A DNA stretch of 64,000 bases from Roseateles amylovorans (GTDB taxonomy: Bacteria > Pseudomonadota > Gammaproteobacteria > Burkholderiales > Burkholderiaceae_C). The position numbers and the translations under genes were made by a program. Each line of letters opens with the position of its first letter. Position 1 is the stretch's first letter. The stretch is taken from assembly GCF_025398155.2 (NCBI RefSeq), contig NZ_CP104562.2, positions 4,898,001 through 4,962,000 on the forward strand, read 5' to 3'. A model generated the notes under the pieces. The model saw only the letters and a list, made by a program, of their open reading frames with translations, made no database searches and was not told where the DNA came from. Positions 18,202 through 25,920 of this stretch are shown here, piece by piece.

Positions 18202-18224
18202 AAAACGAACGATCGTTCTATTTT
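18202..18224. promoter_or_regulatory. Palindromic operator upstream of tetR-fad
   Basis: A perfect 12-bp palindrome gaacgatcgttc (18207-18218) with A/T-rich flanks (aaaa left, tttt right). It lies about 20 nt upstream of the tetR start, where the promoter is expected. Its size and symmetry fit a TetR dimer. Binding by the adjacent regulator is inference. Confidence 0.7.
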
Positions 18225-18263
18225 GCAGACTTCCGGGCCACCTGCGCAATCCTTGCACCGAGT

Positions 18264-18287
18264 TTTTTAGTGGTGATGACCTAAAAA
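18264..18287. promoter_or_regulatory. Inverted repeat in tetR-cheW gap
   Basis: Arms tttttag and ctaaaaa (7 bp) spaced by 10 nt, in the 300-nt divergent region between tetR and the chemosensory operon. It could be an operator for the plus-strand operon. No clear sigma-28 promoter was recognised. Confidence 0.35.
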
Positions 18288-18487
18288 GTCCAGCCCATGG
18301 GCGTCACTTTCCCCCATCCCGGTGGCCGGGCCGCTGACATAGACTCAGGGTAAATAGGGAGCCGGAAGCATGCACAAGCCAGCGAATGGCGATTCGGCAA
18401 GTTCTGTTGGGCTGAGGCACGCGCCAGCATGGCAAGGCGTGCCGGACCATCGTCGCCCCCTGTCATCACCGAGGCGACGGAGGTGCT

Positions 18488-18970
18488 GTGCTCGGAACTC
18501 GCGCTGAAGCCACCTTTCTCCTCTGCCGGGTGCAAGCGCGCCTGTGCGGACTGCCGCTCGACACCGTCGAGGAAATCCTGCGCCCTCAGCCGGTCCGGCC
18601 GCTGGCGGCGCCGGTCGCCCATGTGCTGGGGCTGGCCCGGATCCGCGGCCGCTGGGTGCCGGTGGTCGACCTCGCCGGCCTGCTGGGGTTGAACGGCGGC
18701 GCGGTCCGTCGCTATGTCGTGCTGCGCGTCTGCGACCGTCAAGTGGCGGTGGCGGTGGACGAGGTGATGGGCCTGCATCGCCTGTCGCTCGAGGCGATGG
18801 ATGCCCTGCCGCCCCTGCTTCGGGACCCCGGCCATGCGGCAGTGGCCGCCCTGGCCGCCCGGGATGAGGACCTGATCGCGCTGCTCGACACCGCCCGGCT
18901 GCTGCCGGACGACTGGCTGTCCACCCTGCCCGATGCCCAGGCCCCTCGGCCGGGGGAGAGCGCTGCATGA
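18488..18970 (+). CDS. CheW-like coupling protein (WspB position)
   Basis: 160-residue CheW domain: FLLCRVQARLCGLPLDTVEE at the N-terminus, VLGLARIRGRWVPVVDLAGL in the middle, then VAVDEVMGLHRL. CheW links receptors to the CheA kinase. The start is GTG 18488 with a GGAGG 5 nt upstream. First gene of an operon whose members mostly overlap by ATGA; it overlaps the CheR gene by 4 nt. Equivalence to WspB is by gene order, not by distinctive sequence. Confidence 0.85.
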   Translation: MLGTRAEATFLLCRVQARLCGLPLDTVEEILRPQPVRPLAAPVAHVLGLARIRGRWVPVVDLAGLLGLNGGAVRRYVVLRVCDRQVAVAVDEVMGLHRLSLEAMDALPPLLRDPGHAAVAALAARDEDLIALLDTARLLPDDWLSTLPDAQAPRPGESAA

Positions 18971-20433
18971 CCCCACCACAGGCCGTGGACCCGTTGCTGA
19001 TGACGCGCTGGAGGGCGTTGCTCGCGGCGCGACTCGGCCTGCAGTTCGATCCTCGCCAAGAACGTTGGCTGGCCGATCGATTGGTGAAACTGGCGGGCGA
19101 GACCGAGATCGCGTCGTATCTCTCGCGGCTGGAGCAACATCCGCGTCCCGCCGACACCGACCGATTGGCGGCCGAACTCACCGTCGGCGAAACCTTCTTC
19201 TTTCGCCACGCCGAGCAGTTCGATGCCTTGCGGCTGGCCCTGCTGCCGGCCTGGATGCGCCGCCCCCATCCGCCCCTGCGGCGATTGCGCGCGCTGTCCG
19301 CCGGATGCGCGACCGGCGAGGAGGCCTATACCCTGGCGATCACCCTGCACCGGGCCGGACTCACCACCGCCGGCATCGACTGGGAAGTGACTGCCTTTGA
19401 CCTCAATCCCGAGGCCATCACCAAGGCCGGCGCAGCGCGCTATGGCGAATGGAGCCTGCGTGCGACACCGCCCAGCTGGCGCGATCTCTGGTTTCGCCAT
19501 GAGGACACGACCTGGACCCCGCTGCCCTCGCTGCGCCAGCGCGTGCGCTTCGAGCAACGTCAGATCGCGCAACCCGATGCGCAGTTCTGGGCGCCCGGCA
19601 GCTTCGATGTCATCTTCTGCCGCAACATGCTGATGTACCTGGACGGTGCCTCGCTGCAGTCGGCCGTCCGGCATCTCACCACGGCGCTGGCGCCCGGCGG
19701 CGCCCTGTTCCTCGGTCATGCCGAGACCCTGCGGGGGCTGACCGATGACCTGGCGCTCCGCCAGGCGCAGGGATGCTTCTTTTATCAATCACGCTCGACG
19801 AGGGAGACGGAGACGGGCGACACGCTCTGGCCGTTCTCGCCAGCCCCATCGCCGTGCCTCAGCGTCCCGCCCGCTTCATCGGCGGCCGTTCCAGCTCACG
19901 CTGCCGGGGCCAAGAGCGCCTCGCCTGCGCAGGCCACGATCAGCGGCCCTGCCCCATGGGCCGACGCGTGGCCGATGTCCGCCCCCGGCGCGCTGGAGGA
20001 AGACCGTGCATCGATCCCTGCCGCGCGCACCGGCCTGCTGGATGAGGCCTTGCTGCTGGTCGAGACCGGCCAGATCAACGATGGGCTGCGAGCCTGCGCC
20101 GAGTTGATGGGCGGACCGGCGCCGGCCGAGCTGCAAGCCGAGGTGTATTTCATCCAGGCCCTGGCGATGGAAGAACGCGGTGAGCTGTCCGCCGCCGAGT
20201 GGCATCACCAGCGCGCCGCGGCCAAGGACGCGGCCTTCGCCATGCCGCATCTGAGGCTGGGCCTGCTGGCACGACGCCGCGGTGAAGTGGTCGCCGCACG
20301 ACGCGAATTGCATCACGCCCACGACCTGCTGGCGCGCGAATCGACGGAGCGCCTGCGCCGGTTCGGTGGCGGATTCGAACGGGATGCTCTGCGGCAGCTG
20401 TGCCGCGCCGAAATCGGAGGAGCCCAGACATGA
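18967..20433 (+). CDS. CheR methyltransferase with C-terminal TPR region (WspC-like)
   Basis: 488 residues. Residues about 15-275 form the CheR domain: TVGETFFFRHAEQFDAL, the SAM motif ALSAGCATGEEAYTLAI, then ITAFDLNPEAI-type strand and FDVIFCRNMLMYL. It methylates receptor glutamates using SAM. After a Pro/Ala/Ser linker, residues about 355-480 form TPR-like helices (LLVETGQINDGLRACAELM, IQALAMEERGELSAAEWHHQ), as in WspC-type CheR proteins. Overlaps both neighbours by 4 nt, so it is translated in a coupled chain with the two CheW genes. Confidence 0.9.
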   Translation: MTPPQAVDPLLMTRWRALLAARLGLQFDPRQERWLADRLVKLAGETEIASYLSRLEQHPRPADTDRLAAELTVGETFFFRHAEQFDALRLALLPAWMRRPHPPLRRLRALSAGCATGEEAYTLAITLHRAGLTTAGIDWEVTAFDLNPEAITKAGAARYGEWSLRATPPSWRDLWFRHEDTTWTPLPSLRQRVRFEQRQIAQPDAQFWAPGSFDVIFCRNMLMYLDGASLQSAVRHLTTALAPGGALFLGHAETLRGLTDDLALRQAQGCFFYQSRSTRETETGDTLWPFSPAPSPCLSVPPASSAAVPAHAAGAKSASPAQATISGPAPWADAWPMSAPGALEEDRASIPAARTGLLDEALLLVETGQINDGLRACAELMGGPAPAELQAEVYFIQALAMEERGELSAAEWHHQRAAAKDAAFAMPHLRLGLLARRRGEVVAARRELHHAHDLLARESTERLRRFGGGFERDALRQLCRAEIGGAQT

Positions 20434-21041
20434 GCCTGTCGACCCAGGATGCCCCTTCCGGTGCGGCCCCCTCACCCGGCTCTCCGGTCGGCGGCGACGT
20501 GCGGCAACAGCTGCATCAGTGGCGGGAGGCCTTCGATCGGTCCTTTGCCGAACCTCGCCAGACCGGCGAGGACGGCGACACCATGGATGTGCTGGGCATC
20601 CGGATTGCCGGTGCGCCGTTCGCCGTGAACCTGGCCGATCTGGCCGGCCTGATGCCCGCCATGACGCCCGCCCCGTACCCCGCTTCTGCCCCCGGTCTGC
20701 TCGGGCTGATCGGCCATCAGGGCCAGGTGTTGCCGCTGTACGACCTTCAGGCCCTGATCGGCCTGGGCGCCGCCCCAGCCATGCGCTGGTGGGCGGTGAC
20801 GCGGGCGGCGGCGCTGGCCATCGCCTTCGAAGGGTTCGACGGCCAATGGCGTCTGACGCGCCAGGACCGTCTGCAGCAGACGGACGCCGCCGGCACCGGC
20901 CTGGCGGTGCGCTGCGGTGGCCACTTGCGGCCCTTGATCGAACTGACCGGGCTGGTCGCCCGCATCGCCAGTGCCGCCGGGGCTGCCGCGGTTGCCGCGG
21001 TTGCCGATACCGCCGGCGGCTCAGCCCCACCCCATCCTTGA
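20430..21041 (+). CDS. CheW-like coupling protein (WspD position)
   Basis: 203 residues. About 45 N-terminal residues (including VGGDVRQQLHQWREAFDRSF) precede the CheW domain, as in WspD proteins. VLGIRIAGAPFAVNLADLAG, LLGLIGHQGQVLPLYDLQAL and GGHLRPLIELTGL mark the domain. The start ATG 20430 overlaps the CheR stop. The C-terminus repeats Ala/Val. Two CheW proteins flanking CheR are typical of Wsp-type clusters, which need separate couplers for the receptor array. Confidence 0.85.
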   Translation: MSLSTQDAPSGAAPSPGSPVGGDVRQQLHQWREAFDRSFAEPRQTGEDGDTMDVLGIRIAGAPFAVNLADLAGLMPAMTPAPYPASAPGLLGLIGHQGQVLPLYDLQALIGLGAAPAMRWWAVTRAAALAIAFEGFDGQWRLTRQDRLQQTDAAGTGLAVRCGGHLRPLIELTGLVARIASAAGAAAVAAVADTAGGSAPPHP

Positions 21042-21056
21042 GCAGGGAGACGTCAC

Positions 21057-22517
21057 ATGTGGACATTCGGCAGAAAGTTGACCGTCGGTTTCGCCCTGTC
21101 GTTCCTCCTGCTGTTGCTGATCGGCGGGCTGTCCTACCGCGGCGTCGAATTCCTCACCCGCACCAGCTATGAGGTGACCCACACCCACCAGGCACTCGCC
21201 ACCATCGACGGCCTGCTCAGCGCGATGAAGGACGCCGAGACCGGCCAGCGCGGCTTCCTGCTGACCGGCGACGACAGCTACCTCGAGCCCTACCGCAGCG
21301 CGGTGACCGAGGTGCCGCGCATGATCGTTCAACTGCGCGCCCTCATCCGCGACAACCCGAGCCAGCAGAGCCGGTTGAACCAGGCGGCGATCATGATGGA
21401 CAACCTGCTGCAGTTGCACAAGGAGCGCATCGACACCCGCAAGGCCGCCGGCGAGGACGCCGCGATGCGCCTGGTCCGCATGGGCGACGGCAAACGGCGG
21501 ATGGACGAGCTGCGGGTCGTCATCGGCCAGATGGAGGATGCAGAGGAAGAGACGCTCAAGCTGCGCGCCAAGGAGGTGGAGGCGGCTGCGCACGAGGTGC
21601 GCTCGGCCATTGGCTGGGGCACCTTGGCGGGGCTCTTGCTGGTGCTGCTGGCGGGCTTCGTCCTCAACCGGGCGTTGTCCGGCCAGATCGGTGCGGCGGT
21701 GCGGCATGTGCAGCGGTCCTCCGCCGAATTGCAGGCAGCGGCCAACCAGCAGGCCGCCGGCGCCCGCGAAACCGCCACCTCGATGACCGAGATCGCCACC
21801 ACCATTTCGGAGCTGCTGGCCACCTCGCGCCAGATCGCCGACAGCGCCCAGCGGGTGGTCAGCGTGGCGGAGCAGACCGCCGGCTTCGCCCGCGCGGGCG
21901 ACGGCACGCTGCAAGCCGCCCGCGAGACCATCGCGGCGATGCGGCGGCAGATCGACCTGGTGGTCGACCACATGCTGGACCTGGGGCGCAAGTCACAGCA
22001 GATCGGCGTGGTGCTGGACCTGGTGAGCGAACTCGCGGAGCAGACCAACATCCTGGCGATCAACGCCACCATCGAGGCGACGGTGGCCGGGGACGCCGGA
22101 CGTCGCTTTGGCGTGGTGGCCGACGAGATCCGCAAGCTGGCCGACCGCATGACCGCGTCCACCAAGGAGATCCGGATGCAGATCGATGATGTGCGCGGCG
22201 CGGTCAACACCACCGTCCTGGCGACCGAAGCCGGGTCCAAGGCGGTCGATGCCGGTGCGCGCCAGTTCGACGACGTCACCGCCACCTTCGGCCGCATCGC
22301 CGGCCAGGCCGTCACCACCACCGATGCGGCCCGCGAGATCGAGCTGTCCACCAAGCAGCAGGCCACGGCGGTGGAACAGCTCAACATCGCGCTGTCCAAC
22401 TCCGCCCAGGCGTCCCGCGAGACCGAGGCCAGCTCCGGCCAGACCTCGCAGACCGCCACCGAGCTGGCCGAAACCTCGCGCGACCTGCTGCGCCTGGTCC
22501 AGGCCCAGCGCGCCTGA
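21057..22517 (+). CDS. Methyl-accepting chemotaxis protein with CHASE3 domain (WspA-like)
   Basis: 486 residues. TM1 is LTVGFALSFLLLLLIGGLSY. The periplasmic part carries the CHASE3 signature AETGQRGFLLTGDDSYLEPY. TM2 is GTLAGLLLVLLAGFVL. The long cytoplasmic coiled coil has the signalling tip LAEQTNILAINATIEATVAG, then RRFGVVADEIRKLADR. The tip differs from the canonical EAARAGE (R replaced by V). No clear HAMP domain separates TM2 from the coil. ATG 21057 follows GGGAG. The receptor probably senses a mechanical or envelope signal rather than a ligand, by analogy with WspA. Confidence 0.9.
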   Translation: MWTFGRKLTVGFALSFLLLLLIGGLSYRGVEFLTRTSYEVTHTHQALATIDGLLSAMKDAETGQRGFLLTGDDSYLEPYRSAVTEVPRMIVQLRALIRDNPSQQSRLNQAAIMMDNLLQLHKERIDTRKAAGEDAAMRLVRMGDGKRRMDELRVVIGQMEDAEEETLKLRAKEVEAAAHEVRSAIGWGTLAGLLLVLLAGFVLNRALSGQIGAAVRHVQRSSAELQAAANQQAAGARETATSMTEIATTISELLATSRQIADSAQRVVSVAEQTAGFARAGDGTLQAARETIAAMRRQIDLVVDHMLDLGRKSQQIGVVLDLVSELAEQTNILAINATIEATVAGDAGRRFGVVADEIRKLADRMTASTKEIRMQIDDVRGAVNTTVLATEAGSKAVDAGARQFDDVTATFGRIAGQAVTTTDAAREIELSTKQQATAVEQLNIALSNSAQASRETEASSGQTSQTATELAETSRDLLRLVQAQRA

Positions 22518-22537
22518 CCCCGACCCGACGACACCCC

Positions 22538-24784
22538 GTGGCCAAGGACCCCTACCGCTACTTCCGCGTCGAGGCGCGGGACCTGCTGCGCCAGATGAGC
22601 GACGCGGTGCTGGCGGCCGACCAGGTCCTGGCACCGGAGCTGCCGGCCCGGCTGCTGCGGTTGGCTCATACGCTCAAGGGCGCGGCGAGCGTGGTGCGCC
22701 AGCCCGCGATCGCGGCGCAGGCCCATGCCATCGAGGATCTGCTCACCCCCCTGCGGGACAGCGCACAAGCCCCCACCCGCGATGAGCTGGATGCGCTGCT
22801 GGCCTTGATCGATGCGGCGACACAGGCCGTCGCCTCGCTGGATCCCGTCGCGGGCGCAGTCGCGGGAACATCGTCCCCCTCGACCGCGGCAGGCGCCGAC
22901 CTGGTGACTGCGCGCTCGACGGGCGCCGGAGGTCCGGCAGTGCCGACGCGCGGCATGGCTGCCAGTCCATCGAGGACGGCCGATCCATCAACGTCGCTGT
23001 CGACCGATCCCTCGACGCCGTCGGTCGGCTCGCCACCGCCCGGCGGGACCGTGCCACCGGGCCCGACGGCGTCGCCCTCCACCGCCACAGACGACGCCAT
23101 GGCGCCGCTGTCCACGCCCTATCTGGAAATTCCTCAGCTCGTGCCGGAGGAAGTCGATGCGGTGAGCGCCGCCATCGCGCAGACCCAAGCCCACCTCGCG
23201 GGCCTGCAACGCGCCACCGGGCTGCTGCGCACGCTGCGCGGCAGCCTGCCGCTCTCGCCGGAGGATCTCGCCAGTCGGCTCGCACGGATCGAGGACCAGA
23301 TCGAGCGCGGCACGCGGCAGTTGGGTCACGGCATCGTGCAACTGCGCGACAGTGCGGAACAACTGCGGCTGTTGCCGGCCTCGCATCTGTTCGGCCCGCT
23401 GCAACGCGCAGCCCGGGACGCCGCCCGCTCGCAAGGCAAGCAATTGCAGTTCAAGGCACAGGGCGGACAGGTCAAGCTCGAAGGGGCCTTGCTGAACGCG
23501 GTGCTGGGCGCGCTGGTGCAGGCCATCCGCAACGCGATCGCCCACGGCATCGAGACGCCGGAGCGGCGGCTCGCCGCCGGCAAACCCGCCCACGGCCTGA
23601 TCGAGCTGGCCATTGACCGACGCGGTCGGCAGGTGCTGTTCAGTTGCACCGACGACGGCGCCGGGCTGGACTTCGCCGCCATCCGCCACAGCGCGGGCCG
23701 CCGCGGCATCCCCGGTGCGGAACAGATGGACGACGCCGCGCTCACCGAACTGCTGCTGCGCGGCGGCCTCAGCACCGCCCGGCAGGTCGATGCGCTGGCC
23801 GGCCGCGGCGTGGGCATGGACCTGGTCCGAGACACCGCGGACCGGCTGGGCGGGCGGCTGTCCTTGCGCAGTCGACCCGGCCAGGGCACGACGGTGGAGC
23901 TGCTGCTGCCCCTGCAGCTCGCTGCGGTGAAGGCCATCCTGGTGCAGGCGGGCGGCCGCTGGGCCTGGATCCCGCTGGAGGCGGTCGAGCAGGTGCTGCA
24001 ACGGCCCGCCTTGAACGGCCAGCATCTGGCCGTCGGCGATGAACTGTTGCCGCATGTGGACTTGGCCGACCTGTTGTTCACCGGTGCGCCGGCGATGTCG
24101 ACGCGACGGCATCAGGAACCCCGTTCGGCCCTGGTGCTGCGTTGCGGCTCGCAGCGCGCCGCGCTGGGCGTGGATGCCTTGGACGGGGTCGCCAGCGTGG
24201 TGCTGCGTCCGCCGCCCGCCTTGCTGCCGGACAGCCCGCTGGTCACCGGACTGACGCTGGACGCCGACCAACAGCCGTTGCCGGTGCTCTCGCCGGACGG
24301 CCTCATCGCCGCGGCGCGCCAGGCGCGACCGCGTCCCGCCGCAGCGCCGCCGCGCACCGCCACCATCCTGGTCATCGATGATTCACTCACCACCCGGATG
24401 CTGGAGCAAAGCATCCTCGAAGCCGCCGGCTACCGGGTGCACATGGCGGCCTCGGCCGAGGATGGCCTCGAGGCCGCCCGCCGGGCGCGGTATGCGTTGA
24501 TCCTCGTCGATGTGGAGATGCCCGGCATGAACGGTTTCGAGTTCATCGAACGCATTCGCGGCGACGCCGCGCTGCGCGACATCCCGGCGGTGCTGGTCAG
24601 CTCCCGCAATGCACCGGAGGACTTTGCACGCGGTGAATCCGCCGGCGCGGACGGCTACATCGTCAAGAGCGAATTCGCCCAGAGCGAGTTCCTGGCGCAG
24701 GTGGCGCGACTGGTGGCGCGGTCGATGCAGGCCGACCTGCTGTCGGCCCCGCGGGCCAGCGCCGCAGCGGGAGCGTCGACATGA
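22538..24784 (+). CDS. Hybrid CheA kinase with receiver domain (WspE-like)
   Basis: 748 residues. P1/Hpt is N-terminal with the phospho-His in RLAHTLKGAASVVR (H44). A Pro/Ser/Thr linker spans residues about 105-190. The catalytic domain has DDGAGLDF and GRGVGMDLVRDTADRLGGRL. A CheW-like P5 domain follows, then a receiver (residues about 609-735) with IDDSLTTRML, acceptor Asp in LILVDVEMPGMNG, and Lys in YIVKSEF. The N-box reads LVQAIRNAIAHGIE, differing from the usual LVHLLRNAIDHGIE at two positions. The start is GTG 22538. Overlaps cheB by 4 nt. Confidence 0.92.
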   Translation: MAKDPYRYFRVEARDLLRQMSDAVLAADQVLAPELPARLLRLAHTLKGAASVVRQPAIAAQAHAIEDLLTPLRDSAQAPTRDELDALLALIDAATQAVASLDPVAGAVAGTSSPSTAAGADLVTARSTGAGGPAVPTRGMAASPSRTADPSTSLSTDPSTPSVGSPPPGGTVPPGPTASPSTATDDAMAPLSTPYLEIPQLVPEEVDAVSAAIAQTQAHLAGLQRATGLLRTLRGSLPLSPEDLASRLARIEDQIERGTRQLGHGIVQLRDSAEQLRLLPASHLFGPLQRAARDAARSQGKQLQFKAQGGQVKLEGALLNAVLGALVQAIRNAIAHGIETPERRLAAGKPAHGLIELAIDRRGRQVLFSCTDDGAGLDFAAIRHSAGRRGIPGAEQMDDAALTELLLRGGLSTARQVDALAGRGVGMDLVRDTADRLGGRLSLRSRPGQGTTVELLLPLQLAAVKAILVQAGGRWAWIPLEAVEQVLQRPALNGQHLAVGDELLPHVDLADLLFTGAPAMSTRRHQEPRSALVLRCGSQRAALGVDALDGVASVVLRPPPALLPDSPLVTGLTLDADQQPLPVLSPDGLIAAARQARPRPAAAPPRTATILVIDDSLTTRMLEQSILEAAGYRVHMAASAEDGLEAARRARYALILVDVEMPGMNGFEFIERIRGDAALRDIPAVLVSSRNAPEDFARGESAGADGYIVKSEFAQSEFLAQVARLVARSMQADLLSAPRASAAAGAST

Positions 24785-25920
24785 GCGCCAACAGCCGCGG
24801 TGGCGGCCTCTCGGGCAGCTTCCCCACGGACGGCGCGGGCGGCTCGGGCGCCTCGGGCGGCACCAGCGGCACCAAGCCGCTGCGGGTGCTGCTGGTGGAA
24901 GATTCGCCCACCGTGCTGGCCCATATCCGCGACGTCCTTCAGGGCCATCGCGACATCGAGATCGTCGGTGAAGCCCACGACGGCAGCCAGGCGGTCACGC
25001 TGTGCCAGCGGCTGCGTCCCGATGTGATCTCGATGGACATGATGTTGCCCGGCATGGATGGCCAGGCCGCCACCGAGGCCATCATGGCCCACTGCCCGAC
25101 GCCGATCCTGATCGTCTCCAGCTCCACCAATCGCGGCGAACTGCTGCGGACCTACGAAGCGCTGGCCGCCGGCGCGGTCGAAGTGCTGGAAAAGCCCAAC
25201 GGCCGGCAGCCCGAAGGCGAATGGGAACGGCGCTATGTGACCTTGCTGCGCCTGGTCGCCCGCATCCGGGTCATCACCCATGTCCGGGCCCGGCTGCAGC
25301 GGCCGCCCTCGGTGCCGGGGCCTGCGCAGAGCCGCCGTGCGGTGCTGGCGCTGGGCGCCTCCACCGGCGGGCCCGGCGCGCTGATGCAGATCCTGCAGGC
25401 CCTGCCGGTGCCCGCCCCGCTGCCGGTGCTGATCGTCATGCACATCAATGCGGTCTTCAGCCGCGGCTTTGCGGAGTGGCTCGACGGCCAGACCCATCAC
25501 AACGTTCGCTACGCACGCGGCGGGGAGGCGCTGCGCGAGACCGTGGGGCAGGTCATCCTGGCACCGCCGGATTCGCACCTGATCGTGAACCAGGGCCTGC
25601 TGCAGCTCAGCCATGTCCCGCCGCGGCATTCCTGCCGACCGTCGGTGGATGTGCTGTTCGAATCGCTGGCCGCCGAACTCGGCAGCGGCGTCGTCGCGGC
25701 GCTGTTGACCGGGATGGGGCGCGACGGCGCGCAGGGTCTGCTGGAAATTCGCCGCGCAGGCGGTGCGACGCTGGCCCAGGATGAGGCCAGCTCGATGGTG
25801 TATGGCATGCCGCGCGAAGCCGCCCAGTTGGGTGCTGCCGAGCGCATCCTGCCGTTGAACGAGATCGGACCGACGCTGGTGGCGTTGAGCGGAATGTCCT
25901 GGGGGGGACACACCAAATGA
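24781..25920 (+). CDS. cheB: Chemoreceptor methylesterase CheB (WspF-like)
   Basis: 379 residues. After a Gly/Ser-rich leader, the receiver (residues about 37-160) shows VLLVEDSPTVL, acceptor Asp in VISMDMMLPGMDG and Lys in VLEKPNG. The esterase domain has the nucleophile in LGASTGGPGALMQIL, His in VIVMHINAVFSRGF and Asp in LLTGMGRDGAQGL, so the catalytic triad is complete. It demethylates the MCP and resets signalling; in Wsp systems loss of this gene locks the pathway on. Overlaps both neighbours by 4 nt. Confidence 0.92.
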   Translation: MSANSRGGGLSGSFPTDGAGGSGASGGTSGTKPLRVLLVEDSPTVLAHIRDVLQGHRDIEIVGEAHDGSQAVTLCQRLRPDVISMDMMLPGMDGQAATEAIMAHCPTPILIVSSSTNRGELLRTYEALAAGAVEVLEKPNGRQPEGEWERRYVTLLRLVARIRVITHVRARLQRPPSVPGPAQSRRAVLALGASTGGPGALMQILQALPVPAPLPVLIVMHINAVFSRGFAEWLDGQTHHNVRYARGGEALRETVGQVILAPPDSHLIVNQGLLQLSHVPPRHSCRPSVDVLFESLAAELGSGVVAALLTGMGRDGAQGLLEIRRAGGATLAQDEASSMVYGMPREAAQLGAAERILPLNEIGPTLVALSGMSWGGHTK

